A stretch of 42,953 bases of DNA from Pseudobacteriovorax sp. (GTDB taxonomy: Bacteria; Bdellovibrionota_B; Oligoflexia; Oligoflexales; Oligoflexaceae): positions 1-42,953 of the forward strand of contig JABSRP010000055.1 in the NCBI GenBank assembly GCA_013215145.1, written 5' to 3'. Positions 9,237-18,665 of the stretch are shown here, piece by piece. Each line of letters opens with the position of its first letter. Position 1 is the stretch's first letter. A program made the translations under genes and the position numbers. Under the pieces are notes generated by a model. The model was not told the origin of the DNA, made no database searches, and worked only from the letters and a program-made list of their open reading frames with translations.

Positions 9237-9776
9237 TTAGTCGACAAACCATGATCGCTTTACTGTGTAATTGGAAAGGTGTCTGGTCCGATCACAGGCT
9301 CCAATAACACCACCACCAGATGATACTGCATAGACACCAACGGTGACTCCACCATTAACTAGAACTTGCGGATCAACACTTTTCAGGTAGTTATCCCATA
9401 CGGCATACTCAATATTGGATTTAATATCGACGTCACCACCGTGATAGTTTTTTATCCGACTCGAGCGACAGGAATTAGGTAGGTGAGCAATACTGAAGGA
9501 ATAGGTGTTGTCGTAGAAGTCCCAGCGAAACTGCCAATGATCAGCGTAACAATCGTGAATTCTATTGCGCGCATCCTTTCTTGCTTTACCGATTGTCCAA
9601 CCTTTACCTCTACCGCTCAGATGGTTGATGGAAATTTTACTTTGCCCTCCGGTAGCGTTATCCTGATACCTTAGCTCTATTTTACCATCGCAATGCCTGG
9701 TAAATGTTTGAGCATAGGCATCCGCACCGAAAACACATGCTAATCCAATAGCAAGAACTAGACGAAACAATTTCAT
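9237..9776 (-). CDS. secreted protein of unknown function
   Basis: A 179-residue protein with a typical signal peptide (LVLAIGLACVFGADAYAQ, cleavage after AYA). The mature part has five cysteines, is rich in aromatic residues and has a glycine-rich stretch near the end (VNGGVTVGVYAVSSGGGV). No family is recognised. AAGGAG lies six bases before the ATG. Hairpin element copy 1 is downstream of its stop. It may be cotranscribed with nothing else: the kinase gene upstream on the same strand ends 88 bp before its ATG. Confidence 0.6.
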   Translation of the reverse strand: MKLFRLVLAIGLACVFGADAYAQTFTRHCDGKIELRYQDNATGGQSKISINHLSGRGKGWTIGKARKDARNRIHDCYADHWQFRWDFYDNTYSFSIAHLPNSCRSSRIKNYHGGDVDIKSNIEYAVWDNYLKSVDPQVLVNGGVTVGVYAVSSGGGVIGACDRTRHLSNYTVKRSWFVD

Positions 9777-9864
9777 TTTTTTTCTCCTTGGTGAATGAAA
9801 AGTTAATGATTTTTTAAAGAACTCGGCTTGCTAAGGGAAGGGTGAAACGAAAGGCCAAATATTA

Positions 9865-12624
9865 TTATAGATACATTTTGTAAACCTGATCTAAGCCAAC
9901 ATTAGGATCTTTATCGATACGGGCGTCAATCAGACTGTCAGAAAATTCCAAGGACTCAGTATTGCTACACAAAAAAATCTTGATATCAGGTCGAATCTTT
10001 CGGATAAACTCAGCTACCTGAATCCCAGTTTCATCGTTCTTAAGATAATAATCTACAACCACAAAGGAGACTTGACCCCAGTCAAAGGACTCGTTTTCTT
10101 GCAGAAAATCCCTCCATGATGCCGCCACTGCCAACAACGATCCTTTAGCGACTTTCTTCCATCGCCTTTGGAAAATCAACTCATCCTCGAACAAAACAAA
10201 TGAATGAGAGGCTACCTTAGCGGACATTCCCGTCAAACATGCCTTTATGATTTCGATCATATCCGATTGGGGCATCGGTTTTGGAATAAAGTAATCTGCC
10301 CCCGAAGCGATTGCCTTGGATTGAAATTCCAGTCGCCCTCGATTGGAGTGAATGCAGATAATACCCGAGTATGGCAGAGAACGAATCTGCTCACATCCCT
10401 CGAAACCTGTCATAAATGATTCACCAAGATCTACATCCAGGACAATAAGATCCGGCTTATAGGATGCCTTAATATCATGTATCAGGATCTCACAGTTAGT
10501 AAAGGTTTGTATGTTTAAATGTGTTCCAAGCTTACTAAACTGACTATAAAGCGAGTCTTTGTAGATATCCTCATCATCGACAATAGCGATCTGTAATCGA
10601 TGGTCGGTAACAAAATCTAGCTCCTCGGTTTTGCTGTTTTCTGCTGTTTCGGCATTTTTGGATTGAAAGCGATCGCGGAACAAGTCCTTAGCTGATTGGG
10701 GCAGTGTGATCTCGGAGGATTCTCCCTTTTGTATATAAGGGAGGGTCAAGACAAACTCAGTACCGCGACCAGGGACCGACAGACATTGAATAGAGCCACC
10801 GTGATCCTCAACGATTTTTTTAGCAATAGCCAGCCCTAGACCAGTCCCCTTTCTTTTGTTTTTTGTATAGAAGGGAGTAAACAAATGCTCTCTATCCTGC
10901 TCATCTATATAGGAGTTGCTATTGCCGATGGTGACGCGCGCCAAGGTACTTTTTAATGGCTCAACTTTAATCCATATGGAACCCGGCAGAGACATATGCT
11001 CGGTAGCATTGCCTATAATGTTGGCAAAAACACGAGAGTATTTTAATCCTGACACTTGAAAAAACAGATCGCCAGGAATCTCGTATTTGAAAGTCACCCT
11101 GACATCGTCTCGAAACTGAAACAAACTCTGCAAGACTTCATAGACAAACTTTTGAGCATGGATCGTATCGACTTTCATCTCGCGATTAGAGCTGATTTCC
11201 ATAATGTCGTCGATCATGCCATTCACCGACGCAATCGCCTGAGATACCGAAGGAAGGCTCTCGTCTAGAATAGCTCTGACATCGTCAGGATCACGGGTAT
11301 CATGAGCAAGTTGAATGATGGCCTCAATCATTGAAAACGGCTTACGGACATCATGCGCCAGCATCTGAGTGGTCTGAGCGATAGCTGTCACACGTTCAGC
11401 ATTTTTCACTTTTTCGATCATGGCAGTCAGCTCTTGGTTTTTTGATATCAACTCCTTGGTATTAATCCGATTAGCTTTGATAGCGATGAGAATCTTGTGG
11501 GAAAAGATATAAACGAGAGCCAAGGCGACTAAGATAATCCCAACGTATGACGAGGCAGTGTTTTTCTGAACTCCAGTCACTTTGGTATCAAAGTAGACAA
11601 TGCTATCCTTGATAAAAAACAAAACCATAATCCCCAGCGAGATGAGCAACACGCGAGAATCGTGATTACCCTTCCAAGCGGATTTTACGATAAGAAAAAG
11701 CGTGGGCAGAGATAGAATTCCTGTCAGAAGAATGAAGGTGGGATTAAATGCCCGAAAACTACTGTATCCAACGAGATGAGACGCTAAGGATACAGTAAAT
11801 AGCAATAGATACAGAAGACTCGCTATACGAAAGAAACGTTGACCACCAAGCTCATTCAATTCACTCAAATAAGCAAACAAGCCAAACAAACCAAGAAACG
11901 TGGCCCAATACAGGGATGTCTGCCAAAATTCATAAGCAGATAAAAACAAGCCTCCACGCACATCGAAGTTGACAATAGATAATACCCAAACACCGGCGCC
12001 CAGCATAAAAATGGCCAAAAACAGATGCTCTCGCATTTTCGGATACAGCAAATATACGATCAGGGTCGCCAACCCTAAAAAGATCATAACGAGGCCGGCA
12101 AACAACTTAAAACTATCCTTATTCTGAAAGATCTCTAAGATAGGACGATAGGAGCCGACGTAAATCTCTCGCTCTAAACCTATGGTTTTGGAACTCGTTG
12201 CAATAAGCAGGTAAATCGTGCTGGTGTTTTGGGGAATATCGAGATGATGCCGCAGCGCTCCTATTTTATCAATAGGATTGGGCTCGATTGTACCAAAACG
12301 GTGAAAGGGCTCGTGAAGCCCTTCCGCATAGGCTTGAAAATAAGTACGCACCCGCAGACTAAGTATGGGGCTCGATTGTGGCAGATGGATTTTCACCCAA
12401 AGGTAATCCATGACCCGCTTAGTCGTGATGGCTCCTGCGGTTGCCTCTTGCCAACGGCAGCTCTCTAGCATCTGCTGAATCTCACGAGAGGAGCTTTCGC
12501 AGTACTGATAACGATCAATTAAACTCAGTGACCAGGCCAACGAAGTCGAAAGCCAGAGGCAAAGCGCAATGACTCCAAAGCAAAGACTCCTATGTCTCGT
12601 AGGATACGACACCGGCCAGATCAA
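9865..12624 (-). CDS. 7TMR-DISM hybrid sensor histidine kinase with two receiver domains
   Basis: A 919-residue inner-membrane signalling protein. Order: signal/anchor (about 12-34), periplasmic sensor domain (35-165), seven hydrophobic helices (about 172-378) of 7TMR-DISM type, short coiled coil, dimerisation/phosphotransfer domain with H424 (MLAHDVRKPF), ATPase domain (N-box N539 in ANIIGNATEH; GTGLGLAI near 593-600), receiver 1 (DDE at 683-685, phospho-Asp D730) and receiver 2 (D858 in VVVDYY, K905), which is shorter and ends at the protein terminus. It senses an unknown carbohydrate-like or membrane signal and relays phosphate internally. The listed start is a TTG with AAGGA directly abutting it; a GTG at 12612 has that AAGGA at better spacing and may be the true start (four residues shorter). 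No output regulator is adjacent. Confidence 0.9.
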   Translation of the reverse strand: MIWPVSYPTRHRSLCFGVIALCLWLSTSLAWSLSLIDRYQYCESSSREIQQMLESCRWQEATAGAITTKRVMDYLWVKIHLPQSSPILSLRVRTYFQAYAEGLHEPFHRFGTIEPNPIDKIGALRHHLDIPQNTSTIYLLIATSSKTIGLEREIYVGSYRPILEIFQNKDSFKLFAGLVMIFLGLATLIVYLLYPKMREHLFLAIFMLGAGVWVLSIVNFDVRGGLFLSAYEFWQTSLYWATFLGLFGLFAYLSELNELGGQRFFRIASLLYLLLFTVSLASHLVGYSSFRAFNPTFILLTGILSLPTLFLIVKSAWKGNHDSRVLLISLGIMVLFFIKDSIVYFDTKVTGVQKNTASSYVGIILVALALVYIFSHKILIAIKANRINTKELISKNQELTAMIEKVKNAERVTAIAQTTQMLAHDVRKPFSMIEAIIQLAHDTRDPDDVRAILDESLPSVSQAIASVNGMIDDIMEISSNREMKVDTIHAQKFVYEVLQSLFQFRDDVRVTFKYEIPGDLFFQVSGLKYSRVFANIIGNATEHMSLPGSIWIKVEPLKSTLARVTIGNSNSYIDEQDREHLFTPFYTKNKRKGTGLGLAIAKKIVEDHGGSIQCLSVPGRGTEFVLTLPYIQKGESSEITLPQSAKDLFRDRFQSKNAETAENSKTEELDFVTDHRLQIAIVDDEDIYKDSLYSQFSKLGTHLNIQTFTNCEILIHDIKASYKPDLIVLDVDLGESFMTGFEGCEQIRSLPYSGIICIHSNRGRLEFQSKAIASGADYFIPKPMPQSDMIEIIKACLTGMSAKVASHSFVLFEDELIFQRRWKKVAKGSLLAVAASWRDFLQENESFDWGQVSFVVVDYYLKNDETGIQVAEFIRKIRPDIKIFLCSNTESLEFSDSLIDARIDKDPNVGLDQVYKMYL

Positions 12625-12665
12625 TCCTTTTTCAGAAGGTGAACGAGCTCGGAAAAACCGAGAGA

Positions 12666-12778
12666 TATCAGGGATGTTTTCGGCTATCAGGGACGTATAG
12701 TACTAGGAAAAATAAGCAGTACGGAACCATTTACCGCATTTGTCGAGGATGAGGTCAAACTCAAGATCTTATCAGGGA
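12666..12778. promoter_or_regulatory. three copies of TATCAGGGA upstream of the kinase gene
   Basis: TATCAGGGA occurs at 12666-12674, 12685-12693 and 12770-12778 on the plus strand, all in the 232-bp gap between the kinase start and the end of the phosphatase gene. The first two are followed by TGT or CGT, so they are near-repeats of a 12-mer. They may be binding sites for a regulator of the kinase gene; no other evidence. Confidence 0.25.
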
Positions 12779-12856
12779 GATAAGTGGGTCTGTGACAACC
12801 TTACGATCCAAGACTAGTCTCGGATTTTATGGCAAAAACTAATGAAATTTTACGAT

Positions 12857-14506
12857 TCACAGCCCAGAGCGCTTTTGCACCACATGGGTAATCACATCAC
12901 GCTTGCTATCTGACTTTCGTTTCTCTTTTGACACTTTGTAGGCCGTATAAGAAAGGCTATCTTCGGTCACTGTCAGCAATGCATAGCCTTGATCGAAGGG
13001 GTTGAGAAACCTCATGCCACGATTTCCCCGTTTCATAAGTTTCACCACAAGACCTGTCACCAAACCACTTAAAAATTTGAGGGATCCAGCCTTATTCACC
13101 AGGGAGTTATACATATTCGTCGAAGAAAGGGCAGGAGTCAAAAGCTCGAGGCCAACCGGCTTTTTATCTACTGAATTCTCCGGGATGATATCACTTACGA
13201 TCGTCGCGTGAAAATCACCTGTCAGCACAGTAAAATTCTCAATGTTATGATCTTTTATCGTCGCCATAATCTCGTCACGCTCTTCCGAGTAGCCGTCCCA
13301 GCTATCCGTATTCAGGGTGGTCACCTGCCGGTTAGCGATTTTAATCGAGGCTTGGCTAAAGAGTGTTTGATTTCCCCAAAGCTTCCATATGGAGCCTGTA
13401 CCGGTCAACTCAGAGAGTAACCAATCCTTCTGCTCACGCCCAAGCATAGAGCCGTAAAATGCCGGCTCGCTCTTATCACAGTACTTGGAGGACAGATACG
13501 TCTTGCTCTCATCACAACTGGGGCGCGACCGGTAAGTCCTGCCATCGGTCAGCATTAAATGAGCCAGCTTTCCAAAGGAAAAGCTACGGTAAATCTCCAA
13601 CCTATCGTGAGGATGCTCCTCGTCAGCAAAGTATTCCGCCCGTACAGGAAGGTATTCATACCAGGCTTGCTGAGAGTCAAGCTTTAACTGCCTCATTTCA
13701 TCGGATGATTTATCACTGTGATTTCCTGGTGCGGCCATAGTATCCGAATCATAGTCCCAGTAGGCATTATTCACGGACTCATGATCATCCCAAATATGAA
13801 TGATGGTATGCTTGGCTAACGCTTTTTGGAGAAACCCATCCGATTTATAGATCTGATATAAATGACGATAGTCCTCGATATCCTGAGCGATATGCTTACC
13901 CGATGGAAGCTCGATCCGACGATCTGGATAGTGGCCTTCCTTATGGACTAATAAAGACTCGTAGATAAAGTCGCCGAGGTGAAGGATGTAATCCACCGCG
14001 TCCTTAGCGATATGATCGTAGGCATTGTAATAACCGTTGGTATAATCTTGGCAATTAGCTATAGCAAAGCTTAATTGACTGAGATCTTGGTCTTCGGCAG
14101 GAAGCGTGCGGCAGCGACCAAGACGACTTGCGTCCTGACCGTAGTAAAATCGGTAGTAATAAAATCGATTCGCATCTAGCTGACCATCAAGATCAATGCG
14201 AATGGTGTAATCATTCTCAGCCCTAATCGCATCAGAACCAACCTTACCACGCAGAACTACCTGGTTAAGACCACTGTCATCGGCCACGATAAAAAATAGG
14301 GATTGTCCCGGTTTTATACAAGAAGCAGAAAGCTTGGTCCAAAGTATGACACCAGAATCACTCGGATCTCCGGAACTAATGCCACAAGGAAAGGTATCTT
14401 GCGCCACAGAGTCAGCAAGACTATCAACAGACTCGCCTGATCCCATGGAGTTCCACGGAGTCAAAAGACCCAAGGAAAATAGCTTTACCATATCACGACG
14501 CTTCAT
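12857..14506 (-). CDS. PhoD-type alkaline phosphatase/phosphodiesterase, Tat-exported
   Basis: A 549-residue protein of the PhoD family, which hydrolyses phosphomonoesters or diesters with Ca/Fe-type metal centres in the periplasm. Family signatures: FPCGISSGDPSDSGVILWTK near the N-terminus, LHLGDFIYES around 180, IWDDHESVNNAYWDYD around 235-250 and VLTGDFHATI around 415-425. The N-terminus MKRRDMVKLFSLGLL has a twin-arginine pattern, usual for PhoD. An in-frame ATG 18 bp upstream (14524) overlaps the ribosome-binding site GGAGGAGG itself, so the ATG at 14506 was chosen. Single gene, likely induced by phosphate starvation in analogy to relatives, though no Pho box was identified. Confidence 0.85.
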   Translation of the reverse strand: MKRRDMVKLFSLGLLTPWNSMGSGESVDSLADSVAQDTFPCGISSGDPSDSGVILWTKLSASCIKPGQSLFFIVADDSGLNQVVLRGKVGSDAIRAENDYTIRIDLDGQLDANRFYYYRFYYGQDASRLGRCRTLPAEDQDLSQLSFAIANCQDYTNGYYNAYDHIAKDAVDYILHLGDFIYESLLVHKEGHYPDRRIELPSGKHIAQDIEDYRHLYQIYKSDGFLQKALAKHTIIHIWDDHESVNNAYWDYDSDTMAAPGNHSDKSSDEMRQLKLDSQQAWYEYLPVRAEYFADEEHPHDRLEIYRSFSFGKLAHLMLTDGRTYRSRPSCDESKTYLSSKYCDKSEPAFYGSMLGREQKDWLLSELTGTGSIWKLWGNQTLFSQASIKIANRQVTTLNTDSWDGYSEERDEIMATIKDHNIENFTVLTGDFHATIVSDIIPENSVDKKPVGLELLTPALSSTNMYNSLVNKAGSLKFLSGLVTGLVVKLMKRGNRGMRFLNPFDQGYALLTVTEDSLSYTAYKVSKEKRKSDSKRDVITHVVQKRSGL

Positions 14507-14766
14507 AGATCCTCCTCCAAGCAAGGAAAAAAGAGTCTTAAGCTATCCAGCAAGCATATGCAAGCATTAGCTTGGTGTCTTATTGACTGCGTTTCACCCT
14601 CTTCCAAAACGGTAGTTAGATCGTTAACCATCTGAAAATAATGCCCAAATATACATTCAAAATTCTAATATTAATACATAAATATATTCATTTTACTAAT
14701 ACGAAGGGGTTCCGATAGTATTGCTATGCCATATAGGACTAGACTTCACTAACTAAGGAATAACAA

Positions 14767-15789
14767 ATGAGTCAGACATTAACTATTGGAATCGTAGGCA
14801 CCGGCATGATCGCAGATGTGATTAGTCGAGCCGCATTAGAATCAAAAAACGTTGTCCTGAAAGCCGTCTCCAGCCGGAGCCTTGATCGGGCTGAAGAATT
14901 CCTAACAACCCTTCCCTCAAACTCAGCCAAGGCTTATGGAAGCTGGCTGCAGCTCATCGATGATCCCAGTCTGAGCGCTGTATACTTAGCAACACCCACT
15001 GCAGTGAAAGAGGAGATTGGACTGGCAGCCATCGCCAAGGGCAAGCACGTTCTAATCGATAAGCCCTTTGCCACAGTGGACTCCCTCAAAACCCTCAAAG
15101 TAGCGGCCGAAAAAGCTGGGGTTTTGTTGATGGATGCCACCCACTTCAGCCATAACCCGCGGACAAAATTTCTTCAGGACAACCTCGAACGCCACATCGG
15201 AGAGCCACAATCGATCCGCGTTTCATTCCTCTTTCCCTTCGAAGACCGCAGCAACATTCGCTTTGACCCAACCATGGAACCCACCGGAGCTCTTGGCGAT
15301 ATGGGTTGGTACCCCATGAGAGCCGCTGTGGAGTTTTTTGGTACGGATCTAAAGATTGCCTCAGGACTCACCAGTATTGATCGCGAGGGCGAGGCCATTA
15401 TCGGTGCCCGCGGTATGCTAGTGTTCGAAAACAAAAAGACGATCCAGTGGGAGGTTGGTTACAACCGCAACGACCTCGCGATGGATCTTGAGATCGGCGG
15501 CTCACAAGGTATTGCCCATCTGGATGACTTTGTCCTTGATTATCAGGGAGGATTCGCTGTTTCTGAATTTGGCGAAACTTCCGGAGTCTCCGTTAGGAAA
15601 GGCTTTCAGCCTCATCGTAAGGCCGAGTTTTTGGCAAACGAATCAACCCAGCCTCAGCAAGTTTTGATGCTTGATCATTTAGCAGAAGTGATTGGTCTAG
15701 GCTCTAGCCACTTTATGGCTAAGTTACTAGTGGATAAAGCAGAAAAAACTCAAGAGCTACTGGATAGTTTGATTACCTGGGAGCGCTAA
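14767..15789 (+). CDS. Gfo/Idh/MocA family NAD(P)-dependent oxidoreductase
   Basis: A 340-residue cytosolic dehydrogenase. The Rossmann nucleotide-binding motif is at the start (GIVGTGMIADVI, residues 8-19), and the family motif KGKHVLIDKPFA with the catalytic-region Lys-Pro is near residue 92-103; GALGDMGWYPMRA near 178-190 is also typical (the usual GG-x-x-D-x-G-x-H region). Members oxidise or reduce sugars, inositols and related compounds; the substrate here cannot be inferred. AAGGA is seven bases before the ATG. It is monocistronic: upstream is the divergent PhoD gene, downstream a gap with hairpin element copy 2. The stop is followed by an imperfect GC-rich hairpin (about 15807-15827) without a T run. 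Confidence 0.85.
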   Translation: MSQTLTIGIVGTGMIADVISRAALESKNVVLKAVSSRSLDRAEEFLTTLPSNSAKAYGSWLQLIDDPSLSAVYLATPTAVKEEIGLAAIAKGKHVLIDKPFATVDSLKTLKVAAEKAGVLLMDATHFSHNPRTKFLQDNLERHIGEPQSIRVSFLFPFEDRSNIRFDPTMEPTGALGDMGWYPMRAAVEFFGTDLKIASGLTSIDREGEAIIGARGMLVFENKKTIQWEVGYNRNDLAMDLEIGGSQGIAHLDDFVLDYQGGFAVSEFGETSGVSVRKGFQPHRKAEFLANESTQPQQVLMLDHLAEVIGLGSSHFMAKLLVDKAEKTQELLDSLITWER

Positions 15790-15916
15790 AGATAGAGCTT
15801 CATGCTGAAGGGGGCCGTAGGCCCTTGAGGCATCTACAAACCGAAAACTAGGTTTGAAAATTGGTTTATTTTCTGGGGCTTGGAATTTTTTTAAGGTCTA
15901 GCGTCGGTATCGTTTG

Positions 15917-16008
15917 TATGGACGAGGTGAAAACTTATGGAGCCGATCCCGCAAAGCTGATGAGCACTCTGTTCGTCGCAGAGGCGCAATGTTTTTACCA
16001 CGACCATC
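15917..16008 (+). repeat. variable-arm/conserved-loop hairpin element, copy 2 (decayed arms)
   Basis: Loop 15935-15990 is 56 nt, starts TTATGGAGCCGATCC and ends AGAGGCGCAAT, flanked by AAAAC and GTTTT, so the conserved part is intact. The arms (15917-15934 and 15991-16008) match at 14 of 18 positions and pairing fades further out, unlike the long arms of the other copies. It lies in the 321-bp gap between the oxidoreductase and the lipoprotein gene. Confidence 0.75.
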
Positions 16009-16110
16009 TAAAATCCAATGGGGTAAGGTCTTAGAAGCCCAACCACCTACCCAGACTCCAAAAGCGAAGCTTTTATGATAAAATTTCACTATCCATGTGA
16101 GGAGAAACAT

Positions 16111-16842
16111 ATGACTACTATTCCGCGGTCTAGCTTTCTGGTACTGAGCTTCCTATTGGCCTTTTGCTCCTGCCAATCCACCGAAAAGACAAAGAGTAAA
16201 ACTAGCGCAAACAAGGCGGCATCTGTGGTAGAGGCTGCGGAAGAGCCCACCAACAACGAAGAACTCTACTGCGAAGACGTCATAACAGAAGGCTGCCATC
16301 TGGATACCGAATCGGGATATATTCCCGTTAGTCAAAATCCAAGCGGCGTCTTCATCAGACAATACTCGACAGGCCCGATAGTTATCAATTTTCCCTGGCT
16401 TATTTTTGATGAGTCCTTTGGTTTTCAGACAGCCGCCTTTGATGAAAAAAAACGCTACTTCGCCATAGAGCTGATTGGTACTTCCGAACCCGATCTGCAC
16501 CGCAAGGATGTAAAGGATATTTTTATCCAGTACAAATTCGATGCCAAGGGCATGGATCTTTTCAGCGTTTGTGGCAAACCCTACGATAGGATCGAGCCCA
16601 TTTCTGGCTACGAAGTTACCGTCGGTACTGACAGAGTTTTTTCTGACAGTGTCGAACCACTGCTGACCTGCGCTCTTTCAGGCGGAGATGTCGGACTAGT
16701 CGATGCCGATAGTATATCAGCCCATTTCACCTTCTCTGTAAGCTTCGATCTTTGGGTTTATCGTAATAATGCTTTCACGTTGCAAAAGATCAACTATAAC
16801 AGCAAGCGTCGCCAAACCCTCGATGACATGCTGTTAAAGTGA
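16111..16842 (+). CDS. putative lipoprotein of unknown function
   Basis: A 243-residue protein beginning MTTIPRSSFLVLSFLLAFCSCQ, a short signal peptide followed by cysteines where a lipid anchor could be attached, then a low-complexity linker rich in Thr, Ser, Lys and Ala. The remaining 200 residues look like a single beta-rich domain with several Cys. No family is recognised. An in-frame ATG 36 bp upstream exists, but GAGGAG lies six bases before the ATG at 16111, which also places the signal sequence at the N-terminus. The next gene, also exported, follows after 136 bp and could be cotranscribed. Confidence 0.6.
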   Translation: MTTIPRSSFLVLSFLLAFCSCQSTEKTKSKTSANKAASVVEAAEEPTNNEELYCEDVITEGCHLDTESGYIPVSQNPSGVFIRQYSTGPIVINFPWLIFDESFGFQTAAFDEKKRYFAIELIGTSEPDLHRKDVKDIFIQYKFDAKGMDLFSVCGKPYDRIEPISGYEVTVGTDRVFSDSVEPLLTCALSGGDVGLVDADSISAHFTFSVSFDLWVYRNNAFTLQKINYNSKRRQTLDDMLLK

Positions 16843-16978
16843 TCAACTCCCGCCATTCAATAGGATTCAATTTTCTTTAAAGTCTTTGCGTGTAACCAGG
16901 TATAGCAAAACAGCGAATCTCAGTCTTTAATAGTCATCTTTGCAGATAACTATGATTCTAGGTCTGAAAGGAGACTCT

Positions 16979-17521
16979 ATGTCATTCGTGAAAAATCTCG
17001 TGGCAGCTTGCACCCTACTTACACCACTCACGGGCCTCGCCGACTCTTTCGGCGGAACCGGTAATCCGGGTGGAGGCAACAACTGTATTCCCAAAACCGC
17101 AATTGAGGAGAGCTTTGAATGCCGGTTGAAAGGAGGCCTAGTATTTCGTGCCGACTCTGTCCGCACCAACTGTCAAGAAGCCACCGATCTAACCAATGTC
17201 AAACTAGGTAGGCGCGATATTATCAATCGCTTCGGTGACAGCATCTTTGGATTGTTTCGAAACCTGACCTACAAGGACGATGGCCAGATTATTCGCGGAT
17301 CTTCACTCAGATTCCGTGCTTACGATCATCGCGGTGATGAGATTCATATCGATATCCAATGGGCTCGTCAGGCACAGAGTATAGACTGTGGCAAGACCGA
17401 GTCTTGCGGAGAGCTTCCGATTACAGCCAGCCGCCTCCGCGTGAAAAAATACAAGGGATTCCCCAAGCAGAAAGACTACGAGCTAAGGGAATGCTCCGGC
17501 GGCGTATTTGAACGCTTCTAA
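16979..17521 (+). CDS. small secreted protein of unknown function
   Basis: A 180-residue protein with signal peptide MSFVKNLVAACTLLTPLTGLA and a mature N-terminus that is glycine/asparagine rich (GGTGNPGGGN). It has eight cysteines in the mature part, suggesting disulphides. I do not recognise a family. AAGGAG stands seven bases before the ATG at 16979; an earlier in-frame ATG at 16940 would add 13 residues in front of the signal peptide and is less likely. A good intrinsic terminator follows the stop. Confidence 0.6.
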   Translation: MSFVKNLVAACTLLTPLTGLADSFGGTGNPGGGNNCIPKTAIEESFECRLKGGLVFRADSVRTNCQEATDLTNVKLGRRDIINRFGDSIFGLFRNLTYKDDGQIIRGSSLRFRAYDHRGDEIHIDIQWARQAQSIDCGKTESCGELPITASRLRVKKYKGFPKQKDYELRECSGGVFERF

Positions 17522-17543
17522 TCATACTGTGGGTTAAGAAAAG

Positions 17544-17573
17544 ACCCTGACCGCAGTGGCGGTGGGGTTTTTT
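17544..17573 (+). terminator. intrinsic terminator of the secreted-protein gene
   Basis: Stem ACCC-tg-ACCGC / GGCGGT-gGGGT with a small loop, followed by six T, 23 bp after the stop at 17521. Confidence 0.7.
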
Positions 17574-17682
17574 ATGTTTTGCCTCAGAACTTATTCCATA
17601 CAACAACACCGAAAAACCAAACCCGCACCCAAATAGAATTGAGTCATAACGAAGTCCAATAACAGCAGGAGAGGTTATCTAT

Positions 17683-17819
17683 GCTCTTACCTGCGATGAT
17701 ATCCATAGGCACTTGCTAAAACTTATGAAGCCGATCCCTTGTTTCCCGCATAACAGCAATCAGACGAAGGAGGCGTAATGTTTTTGCAAGTGCCTATGGA
17801 TATCATTGCAGGAAAGAGC
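17683..17819 (+). repeat. variable-arm/conserved-loop hairpin element, copy 3
   Basis: Arms 17683-17722 and 17780-17819 pair over 40 bp with three mismatches. The 57-nt loop starts TTATGAAGCCGATCC and ends GAGGCGTAAT, flanked by AAAAC and GTTTT. It lies between two convergent genes, beyond the terminator at 17544-17573. Confidence 0.85.
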
Positions 17820-17875
17820 TTGATAAACGAAACTATCTAAATCACCAAAAAAAGAAAGGTCCAAGGCCTTCCCCC

Positions 17876-18409
17876 CTAATCCCGATCGATATACTCAGAT
17901 AAACGTGTCGGAAACCCTGGCTGGAACACATCCGAAGTTTGGCAACGCTGTACCCCAATAGTCTGCGCCTCCCGTCCTTGATCCATCACTGTAAGCTCCA
18001 CGACATCGTCTTGCCAAGATAGATCCATAGAGCCAAGATAGAACGGCGTTATCGGAACCACCGCACTGTCCAGATCACGAATCTGCTGCTCAATAAACAA
18101 GATAGCATCACTAGTGGCACGACATGAGATGGCCCCATCGGCCGCCAAGCAGTCGTCTTTGATAAAAGCCACATGGAAGGTGGAGCCAAAACTCCAGCCA
18201 TCCAAGGTATAAATCTGTCCCAATGATCGTAAGGAAAGGCTACCTAATGTCGAACCCGAAAGGGAAAATTCCAAACGGTCGCCCGACTCCTTGAGGTTGG
18301 CGGCGTTATAGGCAAAAGTCCCGTCCCAACAACTGCGATCAAACTGAGACGCCGTCGCTTGTGTCCCCAACATCGCTAAGCAAGCACCCAAGACGTGAAT
18401 CGTTTTCAT
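17876..18409 (-). CDS. small secreted protein of unknown function
   Basis: A 177-residue protein with signal peptide MKTIHVLGACLAMLGTQATA. The mature part has four cysteines and alternating hydrophobic residues of a small beta domain (SLSGSTLGSLSLRSLGQIYT). No family is recognised. GAGGAG precedes the ATG by six bases. It converges with the preceding gene around hairpin element copy 3. The 256-bp gap upstream (18410-18665) shows no structure I can name. Confidence 0.55.
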   Translation of the reverse strand: MKTIHVLGACLAMLGTQATASQFDRSCWDGTFAYNAANLKESGDRLEFSLSGSTLGSLSLRSLGQIYTLDGWSFGSTFHVAFIKDDCLAADGAISCRATSDAILFIEQQIRDLDSAVVPITPFYLGSMDLSWQDDVVELTVMDQGREAQTIGVQRCQTSDVFQPGFPTRLSEYIDRD

Positions 18410-18665
18410 GATTTCTCCTCGCTATGAAACGTTTGTGTTTGGGAGTTGTCATAGCACAGAGCACTGCAGGGCAAAACCGGAGCTGCCTGATAGTAGGTAT
18501 AGGTATTGCCTTATATATGTCATATTAAACAGACTATACACCAGAACAATAGTTTAAGAACCAAATAGCCAGTCTTCGAGTTAACCAAGGAAAATTTACT
18601 AACTAAGGGGCCTCGAGTGAAAGCATGTTCCCCTGACCGATAGATTTCTATCCAAGAGTCAAGGG

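Noticed and set aside
9068..9307. Plus-strand 79-residue ORF across element copy 1
   Set aside because: It is a chance reading through the hairpin loop and arm and overlaps the end of the 9237-9776 gene on the other strand.
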